Positions 1 through 6,333 of a stretch of DNA of 6,731 bases are shown here, piece after piece (positions within the stretch are counted from its first letter, which is position 1; each line of letters begins with the position of its first letter). The DNA lies in assembly GCA_013214885.1 (NCBI GenBank), contig JABSRS010000194.1, positions 1 through 6,731 of the forward strand, read 5' to 3'. The translations under genes were made by a program, and so were the position numbers. The notes below the pieces were generated by a model. That model worked only from the letters and a program-made list of their open reading frames with translations. It had not been told where the DNA came from and ran no database searches. The stretch comes from Gammaproteobacteria bacterium (lineage in GTDB: Bacteria; Pseudomonadota; Gammaproteobacteria; Enterobacterales; Psychrobiaceae).

Positions 1-2688
1 TGGGTATGCGACATCGACCGACTCATTGTTAGTATCACGGTTGGAAGATACCCAATAACGATTGGCTTCTGATGGCCATGAATTTGGATTGATATATAAA
101 TCCGCATCGCCAGCGCCACCTTGTAAAGTAACAATCATCCGTTTAGTACCGTTTGGCACAAAGATCGAGAAATAACGGTTAGCACTAGATACCGCAACTT
201 TACTGACGCCATTAGTTAACGCCATATTGGTAGGATCTTGCTGTAAGGTTACTTCAGTATTATCTTGCTGGTCTTCTTCTTCTTCTGGCTCAGGGATAGG
301 TTGCTCTGCATCCGCTTTTTCAACAAGCGCAGAAAGCTGAAGATTATTAAAGGCATTGTAAGCAGATAAGCCAATGTAGTAACGACCTGATTCAGGGGAG
401 TCGATCTCGACTGACTCTTCATTGCCCGACATAAACGGGCGCTGATCAAAGTTCTCTAGTGACGCATATTCGGCGAATTTAACATACATATCAGCATCAC
501 CAGTACCACCAGTTGTTTTGATGGTTAACTTAGCGCTATTTGCTGGTACGTCAACAAAGAACATATGGTTAAACACACCTTGCTCTTGGTTAACCGTTAC
601 CGTATTGGCATTTAAAGAACGCCATTCAGTAGTCGTGCTAGTACCGCTGTTATCAACGTCGCCGCTGTCATTCTCATCATTACTTGAAGTATCGTCGGTA
701 TTACCGTCGGTGGTGTCGTCAACTTCGCCAGTAGTGTCATCGCCATCAGAGTTATCATCAGATGGTCCATTAGCAATAATACCAGTTTGTCCTACTTGAA
801 CGTTTTCTAACCATAGCATCCATTCGCTATCGTAAGTGGTACCAATGCTATCGATAAAGTCTTGATACTCTTCGTATTGATCACTTCTTAAATAGGCCAA
901 AATGGTATCTACGTCACTTGAATGTTTTTCAAACATGAAACGAACGGCAAGATAACCCCAACGGTAAACCCGATCTTGACCACTGCTGTAGTTGTTTTTA
1001 AAGATTTCGCTAATCGCAAATTCTTTAGTTCGACCAACGGAAACCGCTGCTTCGTAGCCTTCACGGTATGACACATATTCAGCTAGACCTTCAATCCACC
1101 AAATAGTATTTTGTGAAATAGAGCGACCAAAATTACCACTTAAATTAAATCGACCATCTAAGTAATGAACATATTCATGTTGTAAATTCCACACGTGGAA
1201 ATCAGGCTGTTTCCATTCTGCTTCATAAGCGACAAAACGTGCTTGGTTGCCATCAACACTAGGAGAGCCTTCCAAATACATCCCGCCATTATCGGTATTC
1301 ATGCCGAAGAATGTATTACCAAAGGTTTTATAGTTAGCAGAGCTACCGAAGATAACCAGCTCTAACGCCGAATTGAGATCACCAAATACTGGCTGGTGGT
1401 TGGTTTTTAATAATTGATGGAAATAAGTTTCCTGGGTGCCCAACGTGTCACAGACCCATTGCCCTTGCGCGCTATAGAGATCTTGAGCACGAATTTTCAA
1501 ACTTTCTGAACAACTATGGTTATACTTTAACACCTGAGCTTCTAACACTTCGCTATAGCCACAAATGCCATAGTATTCACAATTTTCCTTGTCGTAATAA
1601 TTAACCATGTCAGCGGCGCCCAACCACAGGGCAGCGGCTTCACCATCCATAGTGTAACGGTCGAATACCGTTTTGATCCGAGCGCTAACATAGCTGCGCT
1701 GATCATCATATTTAAGGAAGCGCCCCAGTTCTTTAACCGCATTATTTAACAGATAGTCAGCGTTGGTTCCGATTAAGTGACTCTTATTGTTGTAAAAACT
1801 ATAAAGAGCATCGACTAAACTGCGATCTGATTTAATGATATTTACGAAATCATCATTTTGATGACCACGGAACAAAACCGTAAAGACATTATTAGTGGCA
1901 CTGAGCATATACCAACTGTCTTGGCTGGTTGAATCGAAATCACTTAACAAACGTTTAACAACCCAAATGAAGTGGGCATTTAGTTCGGCACTATCAATTA
2001 GGGTAACCGCCTCGGTTAACACCTTGGCATTTTCATCGGTTTTTGAGAACACTTTGCTGTTAGCATAAAATGCGTCTAATGCATCTGATATACTCTGTTT
2101 TACTTTGCCACTGTAAATGCCAATATCATCTTTTTTGTAATAAGCGACATACAGACCAGCACGTAGGAAATAGATTAATTGACCAATATTATTACTGTTA
2201 TCACCTTGGTATGATCCAGCTTTAGTCCGAATTAAATTGGCGACGGCTATCATGTTATTTTCGTTGAAAATCGCTTTAGCATTGGCGCCAGCAACATTAA
2301 ACAATTGATCAATACAGTCGCCATTGTGTGATGCCACGAAATTGGCAATATCGTTAGTAGCAGCGAAGTTTGAGACCGAACAATCATTACTTAATTGCTC
2401 AACAATGTCATTACCTACTGCGCCTTTAACGCCATCAACTTTAACCGTTGGATGACCATGATGACCGTGATTAGGATTTACTGCGCCAGGTTTCGGCAGC
2501 AACTTTTGTGGACCGGCATGCGGTACTTTTACTGTGGTTTTCTTTACCGCGTTAGCAGCACTTTTTACGGTCTGAACAACGGTTTTTAATGGTGATTTAA
2601 CACTAACAGCGTGTTCAGCTGACGTGTGTGCTAACACATTTGCACTCAGTGCTAATGTGATCGATGTGGTCAATAATCTTAATTTCAT
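1..2688 (-). CDS. Secreted microbial collagenase, peptidase family M9, with tandem PPC domains (C-terminus beyond window)
   Basis: Zinc metalloprotease predicted to be secreted and to cleave native collagen or gelatin outside the cell. The frame is open for 896 codons from ATG (2688) to base 1 with no stop, so the C-terminus is missing. Residues 1-20 form a signal peptide (MKLR, hydrophobic core, NVLA cleavage before His21). A Lys- and Ala-rich stretch and a His cluster (HGHHGH, 74-79) follow. About 95-400 corresponds to the M9 N-terminal activator region. The catalytic domain spans about 400-636: the glycine-rich NGGMYLEG strand is at 467-474, HEYVH at 504-508 (zinc ligands His504 and His508, catalytic Glu505), and Glu533 in WWIEGLAEY fits the third zinc ligand. 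An acidic linker (644-679) leads to PPC domain 1 (about 686-790, GGTGDADMYV core at 727-736). A second acidic linker (PEPEEEED) leads to PPC domain 2 (GGAGDADLYI at 857-866), cut by the edge. I see no PKD domain between the catalytic and PPC domains. It is divergent from the receptor at 3336. Family assignment is firm; the exact substrate is inferred. Confidence 0.95.
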   Translation of the reverse strand, partial: MKLRLLTTSITLALSANVLAHTSAEHAVSVKSPLKTVVQTVKSAANAVKKTTVKVPHAGPQKLLPKPGAVNPNHGHHGHPTVKVDGVKGAVGNDIVEQLSNDCSVSNFAATNDIANFVASHNGDCIDQLFNVAGANAKAIFNENNMIAVANLIRTKAGSYQGDNSNNIGQLIYFLRAGLYVAYYKKDDIGIYSGKVKQSISDALDAFYANSKVFSKTDENAKVLTEAVTLIDSAELNAHFIWVVKRLLSDFDSTSQDSWYMLSATNNVFTVLFRGHQNDDFVNIIKSDRSLVDALYSFYNNKSHLIGTNADYLLNNAVKELGRFLKYDDQRSYVSARIKTVFDRYTMDGEAAALWLGAADMVNYYDKENCEYYGICGYSEVLEAQVLKYNHSCSESLKIRAQDLYSAQGQWVCDTLGTQETYFHQLLKTNHQPVFGDLNSALELVIFGSSANYKTFGNTFFGMNTDNGGMYLEGSPSVDGNQARFVAYEAEWKQPDFHVWNLQHEYVHYLDGRFNLSGNFGRSISQNTIWWIEGLAEYVSYREGYEAAVSVGRTKEFAISEIFKNNYSSGQDRVYRWGYLAVRFMFEKHSSDVDTILAYLRSDQYEEYQDFIDSIGTTYDSEWMLWLENVQVGQTGIIANGPSDDNSDGDDTTGEVDDTTDGNTDDTSSNDENDSGDVDNSGTSTTTEWRSLNANTVTVNQEQGVFNHMFFVDVPANSAKLTIKTTGGTGDADMYVKFAEYASLENFDQRPFMSGNEESVEIDSPESGRYYIGLSAYNAFNNLQLSALVEKADAEQPIPEPEEEEDQQDNTEVTLQQDPTNMALTNGVSKVAVSSANRYFSIFVPNGTKRMIVTLQGGAGDADLYINPNSWPSEANRYWVSSNRDTNNESVDVAYP

Positions 2689-2693
2689 GTGAA

Positions 2694-2698
2694 CCCTT
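2694..2698 (-). promoter_or_regulatory. Ribosome binding site of the collagenase gene
   Basis: Read on the minus strand, AAGGG lies 5 nt before the ATG at 2688. It supports this start, and the start gives a complete signal peptide. Confidence 0.7.
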
Positions 2699-2733
2699 AA
2701 AATAACTTCATAATATTTTTAAATTTCACAATA

Positions 2734-2752
2734 ACTTTAATAATATTAAAGT
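2734..2752. promoter_or_regulatory. Perfect 19-bp palindrome in the collagenase leader
   Basis: ACTTTAATAATATTAAAGT is a perfect inverted repeat with 9-bp arms around one central base. It lies 46-64 bp upstream of the collagenase ATG, just downstream of the predicted transcription start. It could be a dimeric-regulator operator or an AT-rich hairpin in the mRNA leader. I do not recognise a cognate regulator. The symmetry is seen directly; the role is inferred. Confidence 0.4.
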
Positions 2753-2763
2753 CTTGCAATCGC

Positions 2764-2793
2764 ATAATTGTATACAATCACACTTTAAGTCAA
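2764..2793 (-). promoter_or_regulatory. Candidate sigma-70 promoter of the collagenase gene
   Basis: Read on the minus strand, TTGACT (2793-2788; 5 of 6 to the -35 consensus) is followed after 18 bp by AATTAT (2769-2764; 4 of 6 to the -10 consensus). Transcription would start near 2757, giving a leader of about 70 nt. The palindrome ATTGTATACAAT lies in the spacer and overlaps the -10, a position expected for repression. The -10 is weak, so the exact promoter is tentative. Confidence 0.4.
2767..2778. promoter_or_regulatory. TGTATACAA site 1: 12-bp palindrome ATTGTATACAAT
   Basis: A perfect 12-bp palindrome, lying between the -35 and -10 of the candidate collagenase promoter and overlapping the latter. 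The layout (TTGT, two bases, ACAA) resembles operators of GntR-family regulators of the FadR/FCD type, which are often repressors. It is one of three copies of TGTATACAA in this intergenic region. The regulator itself is not in the window. Confidence 0.5.
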
Positions 2794-2949
2794 CATTTTT
2801 GTAACAAGATTCTCATTTTTGAGACTGTTCGCTGGTAAAATAGACATTTTGATCGCTAAATAACCGCTAAAACATGGTAAATACTAGGTGAATAGGGGTT
2901 TCCAATAGGGTGGTCAGGATAGGTCTCGCGACGGTTTAATAATTTTTAT

Positions 2950-2989
2950 AATGGGACCAATCAGCCGCGCCTTATCGCAGAGTCCCATT
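2950..2989. repeat. Spaced inverted repeat AATGGGAC / GTCCCATT
   Basis: Arms of 8 bp at 2950-2957 and 2982-2989 flank 24 bp of GC-richer sequence. They could form a stem in a transcript from either strand. No T-tract follows on either strand, so this is not a terminator. The purpose is unknown; it may be part of a structured RNA or a spaced protein-binding site. Confidence 0.3.
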
Positions 2990-3055
2990 TGTTGTTCGCT
3001 GACACTTGCTGGATCATCACCACATAGGGTTAACCTTCTTGCATCACGGTTCTAC

Positions 3056-3064
3056 TGTATACAA
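3056..3064. promoter_or_regulatory. TGTATACAA site 2
   Basis: Second copy of TGTATACAA, containing the palindromic core TGTATACA. It lies between the two candidate promoters, about 130 bp upstream of site 3. It could act as an auxiliary operator, for example for looping or cooperative binding. Only the repetition is seen directly. Confidence 0.35.
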
Positions 3065-3158
3065 ACAGACAGACAAGAATATCAATTGATGCTCGTATTA
3101 CCGATCCACTCTGAGCAAGCCTGCTCGACAAATGTCTGATCTGACCATTCAATTAGCA

Positions 3159-3187
3159 TTGACTTAACCTTTTTGTTACATTAGCAT
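3159..3187 (+). promoter_or_regulatory. Candidate sigma-70 promoter of the first TonB receptor gene
   Basis: TTGACT (3159-3164; 5 of 6 to the -35 consensus) is followed after exactly 17 bp by TAGCAT (3182-3187; 4 of 6 to the -10 consensus). The start would be near 3194, leaving a leader of about 140 nt before the GTG at 3336. The modules TTGACTTAA (3159-3167) and TTGTTACA (3173-3180) both recur on the minus strand in the collagenase promoter region (2785-2793 and 2800-2807). TGTATACAA site 3 falls on the predicted start. Confidence 0.4.
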
Positions 3188-3193
3188 ACTAAG

Positions 3194-3203
3194 TGTATAC
3201 AAT
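3194..3203. promoter_or_regulatory. TGTATACAA site 3, at the predicted start of receptor transcription
   Basis: Third copy, extended to TGTATACAAT and thus identical over 10 bp to site 1. It sits immediately after the candidate -10 of the receptor promoter, where a bound repressor would block initiation. A common regulator with the collagenase gene is inferred from this. Confidence 0.5.
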
Positions 3204-3204
3204 A

Positions 3205-3247
3205 TTCAGTATCCAATATACAAGTCAGGTTTTCAGAGTCCAATATA
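3205..3247 (+). repeat. Direct repeat TTCAG-NN-TCCAATATA, two copies
   Basis: Copies at 3205-3220 and 3232-3247 match at 14 of 16 positions, with a period of 27 bp. GTCA follows each copy shortly afterwards. They lie in the predicted 5' leader of the receptor gene. They could be a tandem regulator site or a small local duplication. Confidence 0.4.
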
Positions 3248-3251
3248 GTCA

Positions 3252-3290
3252 TACTATTTTTAATCTAAGTATTTAGTAATAAAAATAGTA
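3252..3290 (+). other. Leader hairpin upstream of the receptor gene
   Basis: TACTATTTTTA (3252-3262) pairs with TAAAAATAGTA (3280-3290), an 11-bp stem. The 17-nt loop can form a further CTAA/TTAG stem at 3265-3268 and 3273-3276. It ends 45 nt before the start codon, inside the predicted leader. The stem is nearly all A-U, so stability is modest. It may affect mRNA stability or be incidental to AT-rich DNA. Confidence 0.3.
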
Positions 3291-3322
3291 ATGGGCATAA
3301 CATGTTCAAATTATAATTAAAT

Positions 3323-3328
3323 AAAGGA
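3323..3328 (+). promoter_or_regulatory. Ribosome binding site deciding a GTG start
   Basis: AAAGGA lies 7 nt before GTG at 3336. An in-frame TAA stop (3333-3335) directly precedes the GTG, so no upstream start is possible. The first in-frame ATG would remove most of the signal peptide, so GTG is the start. Confidence 0.85.
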
Positions 3329-3335
3329 ATTCTAA

Positions 3336-6044
3336 GTGAGAAACTACACATTCAAGCTAACTACTTTAGCTACTGCACTGATTACCGTAATGGCAAGTGC
3401 ACCAACTTTTGCAGCAGAACAAGTAGCAGAACAAGCAGTAGAACGTATTGCTGTTACTGGTTCACGTATTAAGCGTGTAGACATGGAAGGTGCATCTCCA
3501 ATTACAGTTATTACTGCAGAAAGCCTGCAAAAGCAAGGTTTTGCAACCGTTGCTGATGCACTTCGCGAGTCGAACCTTAACGCATTTGGTTCTTACGGCG
3601 GCGGGTCAAACAACAGTTGGGGTTCACAATCAACCGTTCAGCTTAAAGGTGCTTCAGCTCAACATACGCTAACATTGCTTGATGGAAAGCGCATGGCTAA
3701 GTCTCCTGTTCTTGATGGCGGTGCTACTAACCTAAATATGATCCCAATGGCTGCTGTTGAGCGTATCGAAATCCTTACTGATGGCGCTTCAGCAATTTAC
3801 GGCTCTGATGCCATCGCTGGTGTTATCAACATTATCCTTAAGAAAGATTTCGAAGGGATGGAAATAAGAGGGAAAGTTGAACGTCCAGATTTAGAAGGTG
3901 GTGATTCAAATAGTTACTCGATCACTGGTGGTTTAAGCTCTGACAAAGGTAGTGTTGTTTTCACTATCGAACATTATGACAAAGACGTAATAATGATGGC
4001 TGATCGTTCATTCACCAAACCACGTATTACTGGTGGCAATGACGATAATGACTTCCAAAACTGGTCAAACTTATCACAAACAGGTCGTTACATCGCACAA
4101 GGCGGTGCTGGCGGTTGGGCATGGGAAACACCTTTTGTTGGTGATCAAGGTTGTGACGAAGTATATGGTGACAATTTTGTTGGTGCCCTAACCGATTCTA
4201 ATTATCCTGGCGATAGTGGTTGTGCATTTAACTACACCAACGCAGCAGCACTGACCAATAAAAGTACACGTGATAACACCATGGTGAACTACACCTACGA
4301 GATATCTGATGATATCTTACTAACTGCGCGCGCATACTGGGCAAAAACTAAAACATTGGATATCTCAGCGCCAGTACCTGCTTCGATATCTGTTCCCCAG
4401 GGCCTGCCAGCTTATACTACCAATGACGGTCTACAGCTTCGTGAACTATTTGCTGATGATTGGGCTGCTGTTGGTTATCGTTTTGATACCGCTGGTGACC
4501 GCATCGCTGAGCATCACGATTCAGTCAACGATTACACTTTAGCACTTGAGGGTGTTGCAGAAAGCTTTGATTGGGATGTTTCGGCAACGTACAACAACTA
4601 CACTAATTTTACTTGGGGTACAGGTTACCTACTAAGTGGTGCGGATTCTGAACTCGTTGGCAAATGGGATGATACCAGTAATTCATTCGAAGGTTGGGAT
4701 CCACGTGATCCAAAATCTATGCTACCAGCTGGCGCTGCAGCTAACTACGATAAGCGTAAAATCGGTATTTCCTACGGAATTTCTGGCGGCGTAAGCTTTA
4801 GCTTGTTTGAGTTAGCTGGTGGTGAAGTTGGATTCTATGTTGGCGCTTCAGCGCGTCACGAATCACTTGACTCAAAAGTTGATGCGCAAGCCGAAGCCGG
4901 TAACATTGTAGGCGGCAATGGCGGTAGCGGTGGTGTTGGCGATCGTGATGTATCAGCAGTGTACTTTGAAACTGTGCTGCCAGTTCTGGAAAATTTAGAA
5001 CTAAATTTTGCTGGTCGTCTTGATAAATACTCAGATTTTGGTGAAAAATTTACACCTCAAGTATCAATCAAATATAACCCGATTGAAGAAGTTTCTATTC
5101 GGGCTTCTTACGGTGAAGGCTTCCGCGCACCGACATTATCGGATCTATATCAAGGTGTTAGTGAAGGGTATGGCGACATAATCAACTATGTTGCGTGTTA
5201 TGACGCTGATCCAGCGGCTGAACTTTTAGATTGTTCACAAAAAGAAAATGCACCAACACGTACTGGCGGCAACAAAGATCTTCAACCAGAAGAATCAAAG
5301 AGCACTAACATCGGTATCGTGTGGGACATCGCTGAAAATATCGATTTTTCATTCGATTACTGGACTCTAGAAACTACTGGATTATTAGAGACCATCGGAT
5401 CGAGTGAAATTCTTTTCACTCAAGCCATGCTTAATAGAATTGCTGACGATAAAGGCGTTGCACATCCGGATGTTAGCCTACTATACCCTGGCGCTGGTGT
5501 TACATTATTGCCAAATGGTAAGATATCTCACGTCAACTCTGCAAAAGTAAACTTAGGCATGTCTGAGCGCGCTGGTATTGACGTAAATATTAATGCGACG
5601 TTCGAGCTTGGCGACGGCGACCTTGATTTAGGTCTGAATATTTCAAAGTACTTGAAATATAAAAGCACATACTTAAGCAACGGTACTGAAGAAATATCTA
5701 AAGATCAGGCAGGTCTTGAAGGTTCTCCTGATCTTCGTGTTAGCTTTACTGCAGGTTACTCAATGGGTGATCACGCTGTAACTTACTATGCAAGTATGAT
5801 TGGATCGCAAAAAACCAATCTTTTCGTTGGTGACACTAAAGACACTGGTTACTTTCAAATCCCATCTCAAGTCACACATAGCCTTTCATACAATTACCAA
5901 ACTCCTTGGAGTGGTAGTGTAGCTGTTGGTGTTAATAACTTAACCAACGAAGAGCCTAAGTTCAACAAAAATGGTGGATACAACTCAAGCCTATACAACC
6001 TTACAGGTCGTACGTTCTACATGTCATTTAGCCAACGTTTTTAA
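3336..6044 (+). CDS. TonB-dependent outer-membrane receptor (902 aa), substrate unknown
   Basis: Outer-membrane active transporter energised by TonB-ExbB-ExbD. Residues 1-26 form a signal peptide ending in APTFA. ERIAVTGSRIKR at 36-47 is the TonB-box region. The plug spans about 53-170, with SPITVITAESL, TVQLKGASAQHTLTLLDGKR and the closing motif VERIEILTDGASAIYGSDAIAGVINI. The rest is a beta-barrel with long loops, including YGEGFRAPTLSDLY and a final strand ending in Phe902, the usual outer-membrane assembly signal. Two close cysteine pairs, Cys273/Cys296 and Cys621/Cys633, probably form loop disulfides. The length (about 900) and plug style resemble receptors for oligosaccharides, peptides or other nutrients in Alteromonadales rather than classical siderophore receptors. 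Divergence from a collagenase with matching promoter modules suggests uptake of collagen-derived peptides or a related nutrient; this is inference. A terminator follows, so it is probably monocistronic. Family is certain, substrate is not. Confidence 0.95.
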   Translation: MRNYTFKLTTLATALITVMASAPTFAAEQVAEQAVERIAVTGSRIKRVDMEGASPITVITAESLQKQGFATVADALRESNLNAFGSYGGGSNNSWGSQSTVQLKGASAQHTLTLLDGKRMAKSPVLDGGATNLNMIPMAAVERIEILTDGASAIYGSDAIAGVINIILKKDFEGMEIRGKVERPDLEGGDSNSYSITGGLSSDKGSVVFTIEHYDKDVIMMADRSFTKPRITGGNDDNDFQNWSNLSQTGRYIAQGGAGGWAWETPFVGDQGCDEVYGDNFVGALTDSNYPGDSGCAFNYTNAAALTNKSTRDNTMVNYTYEISDDILLTARAYWAKTKTLDISAPVPASISVPQGLPAYTTNDGLQLRELFADDWAAVGYRFDTAGDRIAEHHDSVNDYTLALEGVAESFDWDVSATYNNYTNFTWGTGYLLSGADSELVGKWDDTSNSFEGWDPRDPKSMLPAGAAANYDKRKIGISYGISGGVSFSLFELAGGEVGFYVGASARHESLDSKVDAQAEAGNIVGGNGGSGGVGDRDVSAVYFETVLPVLENLELNFAGRLDKYSDFGEKFTPQVSIKYNPIEEVSIRASYGEGFRAPTLSDLYQGVSEGYGDIINYVACYDADPAAELLDCSQKENAPTRTGGNKDLQPEESKSTNIGIVWDIAENIDFSFDYWTLETTGLLETIGSSEILFTQAMLNRIADDKGVAHPDVSLLYPGAGVTLLPNGKISHVNSAKVNLGMSERAGIDVNINATFELGDGDLDLGLNISKYLKYKSTYLSNGTEEISKDQAGLEGSPDLRVSFTAGYSMGDHAVTYYASMIGSQKTNLFVGDTKDTGYFQIPSQVTHSLSYNYQTPWSGSVAVGVNNLTNEEPKFNKNGGYNSSLYNLTGRTFYMSFSQRF

Positions 6045-6069
6045 CCGCTACTAAATAATACGTAAAAGC

Positions 6070-6084
6070 TACTTCATTGAAGTA
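6070..6084. repeat. 15-bp palindrome after the receptor stop codon
   Basis: TACTTCATTGAAGTA is a perfect inverted repeat with 7-bp arms and one central base, 26 bp after the stop. It may form a small 3' hairpin ahead of the main terminator. No T-tract follows. Confidence 0.35.
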
Positions 6085-6133
6085 ATGGCGATCAGTTAAA
6101 AGTAAAAACACTTAAAATCTGATAGAAAGTATC

Positions 6134-6168
6134 AAAGTCCGATGATTACAAATCATCGGACTTTTTTT
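6134..6168 (+). terminator. Intrinsic terminator of the first TonB receptor gene
   Basis: A perfect 14-bp stem (6134-6147 with 6151-6164) closes a 3-nt ACA loop, and a run of seven T (6162-6168) overlaps and follows the 3' arm. The core arm is GTCCGATGATT. It separates the two receptor genes into different transcription units. Confidence 0.93.
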
Positions 6169-6254
6169 ATGCAAATTACAAAAGCACTCAATAAAGGCGT
6201 TAGAGCAGGCAATGGCCGCTAGCGATCAGTAGTATGTTATTTCTTTCTTTATTT

Positions 6255-6274
6255 TGTTATGTTATAACATAACA
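6255..6274. promoter_or_regulatory. Upstream Zur-like operator, perfect 20-bp palindrome
   Basis: TGTTATGTTATAACATAACA is a perfect palindrome. It contains the gammaproteobacterial Zur core (TGTTATA-N-TATAACA, as I recall it) in two overlapping registers, centred on 6262 and 6267, each matching 13 of 14 fixed positions. It lies 60-79 bp upstream of the second receptor start. The centre of the second register is 21 bp, two helical turns, from the centre of the downstream box. Confidence 0.7.
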
Positions 6275-6280
6275 CTTGAG

Positions 6281-6295
6281 TGTTATATTATAACA
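6281..6295. promoter_or_regulatory. Downstream Zur-like operator TGTTATA-T-TATAACA
   Basis: Matches the recalled Zur core at 14 of 14 fixed positions, and the right flank ATTTT (6295-6299) extends the match. It covers the -35 region of the candidate promoter, so bound Zur would block RNA polymerase when zinc is plentiful. A third overlapping symmetry, ATAACACT-TG-AGTGTTAT (6269-6286), joins the two boxes. Confidence 0.72.
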
Positions 6296-6298
6296 TTT

Positions 6299-6307
6299 TG
6301 GTATTAT
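6299..6307 (+). promoter_or_regulatory. Candidate extended -10 promoter of the second receptor gene
   Basis: TGGTATTAT fits the TGnTATAAT extended -10 pattern with one mismatch. No good -35 is seen at normal spacing, as expected for an extended -10 promoter. Transcription would start near 6314, about 20 nt before the ATG. GGGA at 6323-6326, 7 nt before the ATG, is a modest ribosome binding site. Confidence 0.45.
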
Positions 6308-6333
6308 TTCTTTAAATTTATCGGGAACAAGAA

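Larger units (their letters stand above)
2689..3335. other. Divergent regulatory intergenic region (no gene seen)
   Basis: This 647-bp stretch separates the divergently transcribed collagenase and TonB receptor genes. Its outer parts are very AT-rich and contain the two candidate promoters and several repeats listed separately. The middle (about 2880-3140) is visibly richer in G and C. An ATG-initiated frame at 2951-3139 exists there, but it lacks a ribosome binding site and its translation has no recognisable features. I see no tRNA, rRNA, CRISPR or transposase remnant. Confidence 0.7.

Noticed and set aside
518..799. Plus-strand open frame of 93 codons
   Set aside because: It lies antisense to the acidic linker and first PPC domain of the collagenase; its Ser- and Val-rich translation is a by-product of the repetitive Asp/Thr codons on the other strand.
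2951..3139. Small plus-strand open frame of 62 codons in the intergenic region
   Set aside because: No ribosome binding site, no recognisable domain, signal or membrane segment, and it overlaps putative regulatory elements. It reads like random translation.
3490..3672. Plus-strand open frame inside the first receptor
   Set aside because: Out-of-frame shadow of the plug domain of the 902-residue receptor, with no independent start signal.
6255..6295. Fur box upstream of the second receptor
   Set aside because: Siderophore-type receptors usually have GATAAT-type Fur boxes, but the half-sites here are TGTTAT/ATAACA, which fit Zur much better.
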